Below are positions 59,950-64,000 of a stretch of 64,000 bases of DNA, piece after piece. How positions within the stretch are numbered: position 1 is the stretch's first letter; the number at the start of each line of letters is the position of its first letter. Source of the DNA: Lepisosteus oculatus (lineage: Eukaryota; Chordata; Actinopteri; Semionotiformes; Lepisosteidae). The stretch spans positions 17,000,436-17,064,435 of the forward strand of contig NC_090705.1 of the NCBI RefSeq assembly GCF_040954835.1. The letters run 5' to 3'. The translations under genes were made by a program, and so were the position numbers. The notes beneath the pieces were generated by a model that worked only from the letters and a program-made list of their open reading frames with translations, was not told where the DNA came from and did no database searches.

Positions 59950-62299
59950 ATATAAGTATACTAATTTAACTAGTTGGGGAAATTCTCCAAAGGTGTGAAT
60001 AGTTAAACATCAGGTTATTATATATAGTACATTGGACACAATTTACACACCAACATCCCACTTCATACTCTGTTATTTAATACATATCATAAATTGATAG
60101 AATTTGTGTTTGTTTTTATCAAGTAACTACAAAAAGATTCAGCATATGAACTGCAATAGCTAGTTTAATTCTGGCATGTTTAACAGAAAGTGAATTCTAA
60201 AATGACATTTGTTTAAGAATATGTGATGCGGTATTGATAATGATATTTACCTGTAATAAGAACAGCAGAAACTAGGAATGGTTATAAATTAGAGCAGCCA
60301 TGTGGCTGGTTTGGTAGTTAGTAACTAATTGATCCAAGGATCACATTCAGCTTTTTTGTAAAGGAAAGCAAGAAACTTTGTTTTCTGTGTTAAAAGCACT
60401 GAATGGACAGAAAGACATTACAAAGTCTAGAAATGTAATAGCCAGTCAGCCACTCTCGCATGCTTATTTGCTAGTACTGTAGATTCATGAATCAAATATC
60501 CCATCAAGCTGTTGATTAAAAGAGCCCTTGGAAAGGGTTCCAACAATCTGGTTAGAGAAATTCCCAGAACTCTGTGTAAAGTGCTGTCCTGAAAAATCCT
60601 AAATTTATTTTTCTGCATTGACTTTGTCATAACTCTTAGAATTTTTGTGTGTGAATGTTTATACACTGAAACAACTTTATATTATCTGTTTATTAAGATG
60701 TTACATTATGTTCTGAGCCAGTTCCTCACTGCCAAATGCACAGCTAGAAGAACTCAGCAATATGAAAACAAAAACAGGTTTCATTTTTCATTGGGTCAGC
60801 AAAATCAAAAAACATACACAAAAGTATCACAGAAAAAAACAAAATAACACAACAGCGAAATGCAGAAAATGTGAAAAAAACAGTTCCATCACGCAATGCT
60901 TAATATAATGCAGTTTAGTGCAGAGAGGGAGTGCAGCATTTACTACGATATAAGGAGCTAAGTTGTTTAAGGTCCTTAGGTTAAATGCAGTGAGATAAGT
61001 GATAAAAAGCTCATTTTTAGTTCAGTAGTATACATGAGATATCAGTTCTAGAGTGCTTTGGTAGCACTCTTGTTAGAAAACCTCAGGGGACACTCATAAT
61101 AAGATAACCAAACAGGTTCCAACTTGAAAGTTATGCTGTTGCTTTTTTTCTCTTTAGAGAGCAGCAGTTATTTTTCAGACTAATGACGCTGTAAAATAGA
61201 TAAGGGAATCATGGTCTCTAACAGATAAAAGAGAAACATTCTGATTAGGATGCCCTCAATACCATGCAATGTAGTTTTAACAATCTGTGCATTGTACAAC
61301 ATGTTAAAGCAGCCTGCTGTAGAAATACATGCGTTTTCTTAATAATATAGTTCTGTGGGTGAAACAATGTAAGAATTTAAGGTGGAGATTCCACTTTAGG
61401 GTAAAATGACTGAAACAACTATGGAAAAAATCATTGTAGCTGGTTTTGACATTCGATTGATAACTTTTCAGTTTGTATTACCTTCCCCTTAGAACAATGT
61501 GGCTCCTGTGCTGTCAAGAGTGCCTGGCCAGGCTCAGGTATGGACGTCTCAAAAATGGCTGAAACCTTATCCTGAAAAATGTGACATTCTTTATTTAGTC
61601 TCAGGGCTGGCTCCATCTGCTACATTCCCATGAATGGGAGAGTCCTTGTTACTGTTTTTAAGATTGCAAAATCTGTTTGTCTGTTTGCTCTGACCTGTGT
61701 CTCACCCTCTCCTTTCATCCTGTTGTGTATTAAAATACTTTGAGAGGGAGGCCTCCACTATCCTGGGCTGAGACCAGTTGTTCAGGCACACATTTGCCAC
61801 TACATGGATGGGAAACATCAAAGAAACATTACCTGGTAGAGTGGTGTTCTATTTGAGAGTTCTGGAACAGAATCCACTAAAAGTGATCAGTTCAAAGGTG
61901 AAAGAAGAGAAGCTGAACTTCTCAGCTCCAGAGAGAAGTCTTTCAACTGAATCCTTGATTGGGGGTACTCCTATAAGTCAATTTTGCATACATGTAAACT
62001 CGGACGTAAAAGTCAAATTCATTGAGAAACCCAAAAGTTTCAAAGGAGTCTGATGCATCCATCACAGCCCTTACAAAGGTGTTCCACTGTACTATATCTT
62101 CACACCCTTCCTGTTTTTAATCTGTTTTATCAGTTTCTGTCAAGATGTATCAAGATTCCTCTCCACCACGAGGGAGTGCTAAATATGTACAAAAATGCAC
62201 AGTTTTAGAATTCACTTGTTTTTGGAGTAGTCCGTATAGAATCGTGTGGCTATATTTAACACTTCGGTGTATCATTTCTCAATTGATTCACCTGTTTAA
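59950..62299. other. AT-rich DNA with no gene seen
   Basis: The 91-codon plus-strand frame at 61778-62053 and the minus frame at 61431-61616 show no recognised domain. No RNA gene is seen. Confidence 0.5.
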
Positions 62300-62480
62300 A
62301 GATTACATTGTGATTTACCATGACCTGCAGAGAACTTATTTATACAGTACAGCAGATGTTTTACTGAAGCAACTCGAGTGAGAATCTTGCTCAGTGGTAC
62401 AGCAGCAGTGTATCATGTAAGATTTGAACCCACAGCTTTCTGGTCTGGAATTCAGAGCCCTAGCCACTGCGCCACGCTAA
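62300..62480 (-). repeat. tRNA-derived SINE, second family
   Basis: On the minus strand the head reads GTGGCGCAGTGGCTAGGGCT (A-box-like TGGCGCAGTGG) and GGTTCAAATC (B-box). A 'gctgctgtaccactgagcaa' segment and 'tgcttcagtaaaacatctgc' follow, the body of a fish SINE whose usual form has 'cttgagcaaggtac...tgctccagtaaaa'. It could be mistaken for a tRNA gene, but the acceptor-stem pairing is absent. Confidence 0.8.
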
Positions 62481-64000
62481 TAAAATAAGGATCCCATTTC
62501 CAAAGTGTAACATTTTAGAACAACTGCAAGTTGTGAAGCATCAAGTATTTTACCATGTCTGTCTTTAAAAATATTTTAAATGTCTTTAAAAATCGGAGGG
62601 GAAATGTAACTATTTCATGAAAATAAATAAAAAATAAAATCAGTAGTGGAGCCACACCGGTATCATACTGTACGTGTATAAATCCGTTTAGTCCACAAAA
62701 AAGAGAAAATTGTCATATTTTGGACGTTTGTGTGTTTTCTTTTATTTGTATGAGACAGGGGTTAAAGTGAAAAAAAAAAGCTTATGTTTATTCTAAACAT
62801 TTAGAATCTACAGCTCAGAGCTGTGGCAGTAGAATGACCACAAGGATGCAAGAAATGTCAGGAACAAGAGAAGACCACTCCAGTCTTTTGGGTAGTTCAC
62901 ACATTGGTGCTTAAAGGATCATCCAGTCATTCAAACAAAAGAAAAATAAAACATTGCTTTTAGAAATTAGAATTCTGTTTTTATCTTTCAGTTGTGAGCA
63001 ATAGGTATACATTATCTTCATTTACTGTAGTACGCAATACATAGCTGGATATACTGTACTCATAAAGTATATTTCAATTTGGTTGTTTTAGTGTTCAAAG
63101 CAATAAACCAAACGGTTCAAAAGTAACGTGAATGTAAAGTGAAATAAACAAAAGAGGTGATGAAAAGAATACATGAAGTAAATGGGGCTTATAAAATTTG
63201 TTTTCTCAAATACAGCAGTTGCCCATTTATATGCATGCATTCTATACTCTGGGTTACTCTACTAAAAAATAGGATGGATTAATGTGTAGGAATAGGTATT
63301 CATTTATCTTTGAAAAAAACACAATACCAAAACATGATGTATTCATACTATTATATTCTCACATAAAAAAAACATCTGCCTTATTTAGGAGACTTCAGTC
63401 ATGTTTTTAAAGTATGTGTTGTAACACTGGAAACTTTGTTTGCTGTAGAAAACTTGAGGCCAAAAGTGCTATGACCTAGGATATTGTAAGGAATGTTGAT
63501 GAGAATATTATAAACAGTGCTTTTTATCATGCAATAGAAAACATATCAGCCTGGAAACAGAAAAACAGCCGGAATCATCCTTTTTGTTACTGACATTTGA
63601 AAGGGCTGAATGAACAAAATGTGTGGAAGAAGTGGAAAAGATTTAAATGAGATTTCCAAACCCTGATGTAAAAAGACAAAATCAACCCACACATCTCTTA
63701 ACTTCACGGCATGTGTGTAGGAAACAAATTAAGTACAGTGTAAATGCAGAAGTGATTTTTACATGGAACTTTGAGAAACAAACCACTAAGCAAGTGTCAG
63801 TGATATTTCTAAGTAAATGGCACTCTTATCGAGACAAAAAGACTCCTTAAAATTAAGAAACAAATCCAAGTAGCATTCAGTAACAGAGCAAGACCCTTTT
63901 CATGCATGGGAAGATTAACAAATGTGTCGTGGTCTTTACATAAAAAAAGAAATATTACAGAAAAATCAGAATAGCTTCCTTGTTTTCAACAGATCAAAGG
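62481..64000. other. AT-rich DNA with no gene seen
   Basis: No exon or repeat recognised to the end of the window. Confidence 0.5.

Noticed and set aside
61778..62053. 91-codon plus-strand open frame
   Set aside because: Length is within chance expectation and no family is recognised.
62410..62480. tRNA gene on the minus strand
   Set aside because: It has A- and B-box words, but the arms do not form a tRNA acceptor stem and the sequence continues into a SINE body.
1..64000. CRISPR array, prokaryotic operon or viral genome
   Set aside because: The window has spliced vertebrate genes and SINEs; no short regular direct repeats with unique spacers and no compact gene clusters are seen.

Overview
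The window is vertebrate nuclear DNA, most likely from a ray-finned fish. It is AT-rich, its genes are split into short exons with GT-AG introns of about 0.1 to 5 kb, and the intergenic DNA is loaded with SINEs. The SINEs include 5S-rRNA-derived and tRNA-derived families typical of fish. An early-branching ray-finned lineage (gar, bowfin or similar) would fit, but that is an impression and not a proof.

Two protein genes can be assembled, both on the minus strand. LRRC14B (4157-6578, two coding exons, 518 codons) is a PRAME/LRRC14-type leucine-rich-repeat protein. PLEKHG4B (10767-39842, 21 recognisable coding exons, about 1,738 codons visible) is a Dbl-type RhoGEF. Its order is a conserved N-terminal region, a large low-complexity exon, a Sec14-like region, spectrin-like helices, a DH domain, a PH domain and a serine-rich tail. 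All splice phases agree from exon to exon. The first coding exon, carrying the start codon, is not securely found and should lie above 39842. The head-to-tail order PLEKHG4B then LRRC14B matches my memory of human 5p15.33, so this looks like conserved synteny.

Layout: 1-4156 is intergenic, with one SINE tail fragment, a CpG-richer patch at 3360-3700 and a repeat fragment just past LRRC14B. 4157-6578 is LRRC14B, with possible muscle-type sites (MEF2, E-boxes) upstream. 6871-7750 holds two SINEs. 10767-39842 is PLEKHG4B; its introns carry a roughly 500-bp x4 tandem array with telomere-like motifs (27.8-29.8 kb), a roughly 37-bp degenerate minisatellite, a solo LTR with a 5-bp target duplication beside the first PH exon, and further SINEs. 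One SINE (30598-30944) has a perfect 14-bp target duplication. 39843-64000 has no gene I can support. It may hold the PLEKHG4B first exon and promoter (a CpG-rich patch lies at 42.28-42.64 kb), a palindromic MITE (41590-41775) and more SINE copies.

No prokaryotic, viral or CRISPR system is present. The most interesting structural observations are the solo LTR whose target duplication copies a branch-point-like motif next to a 3' splice site, and the intronic 500-bp tandem array.
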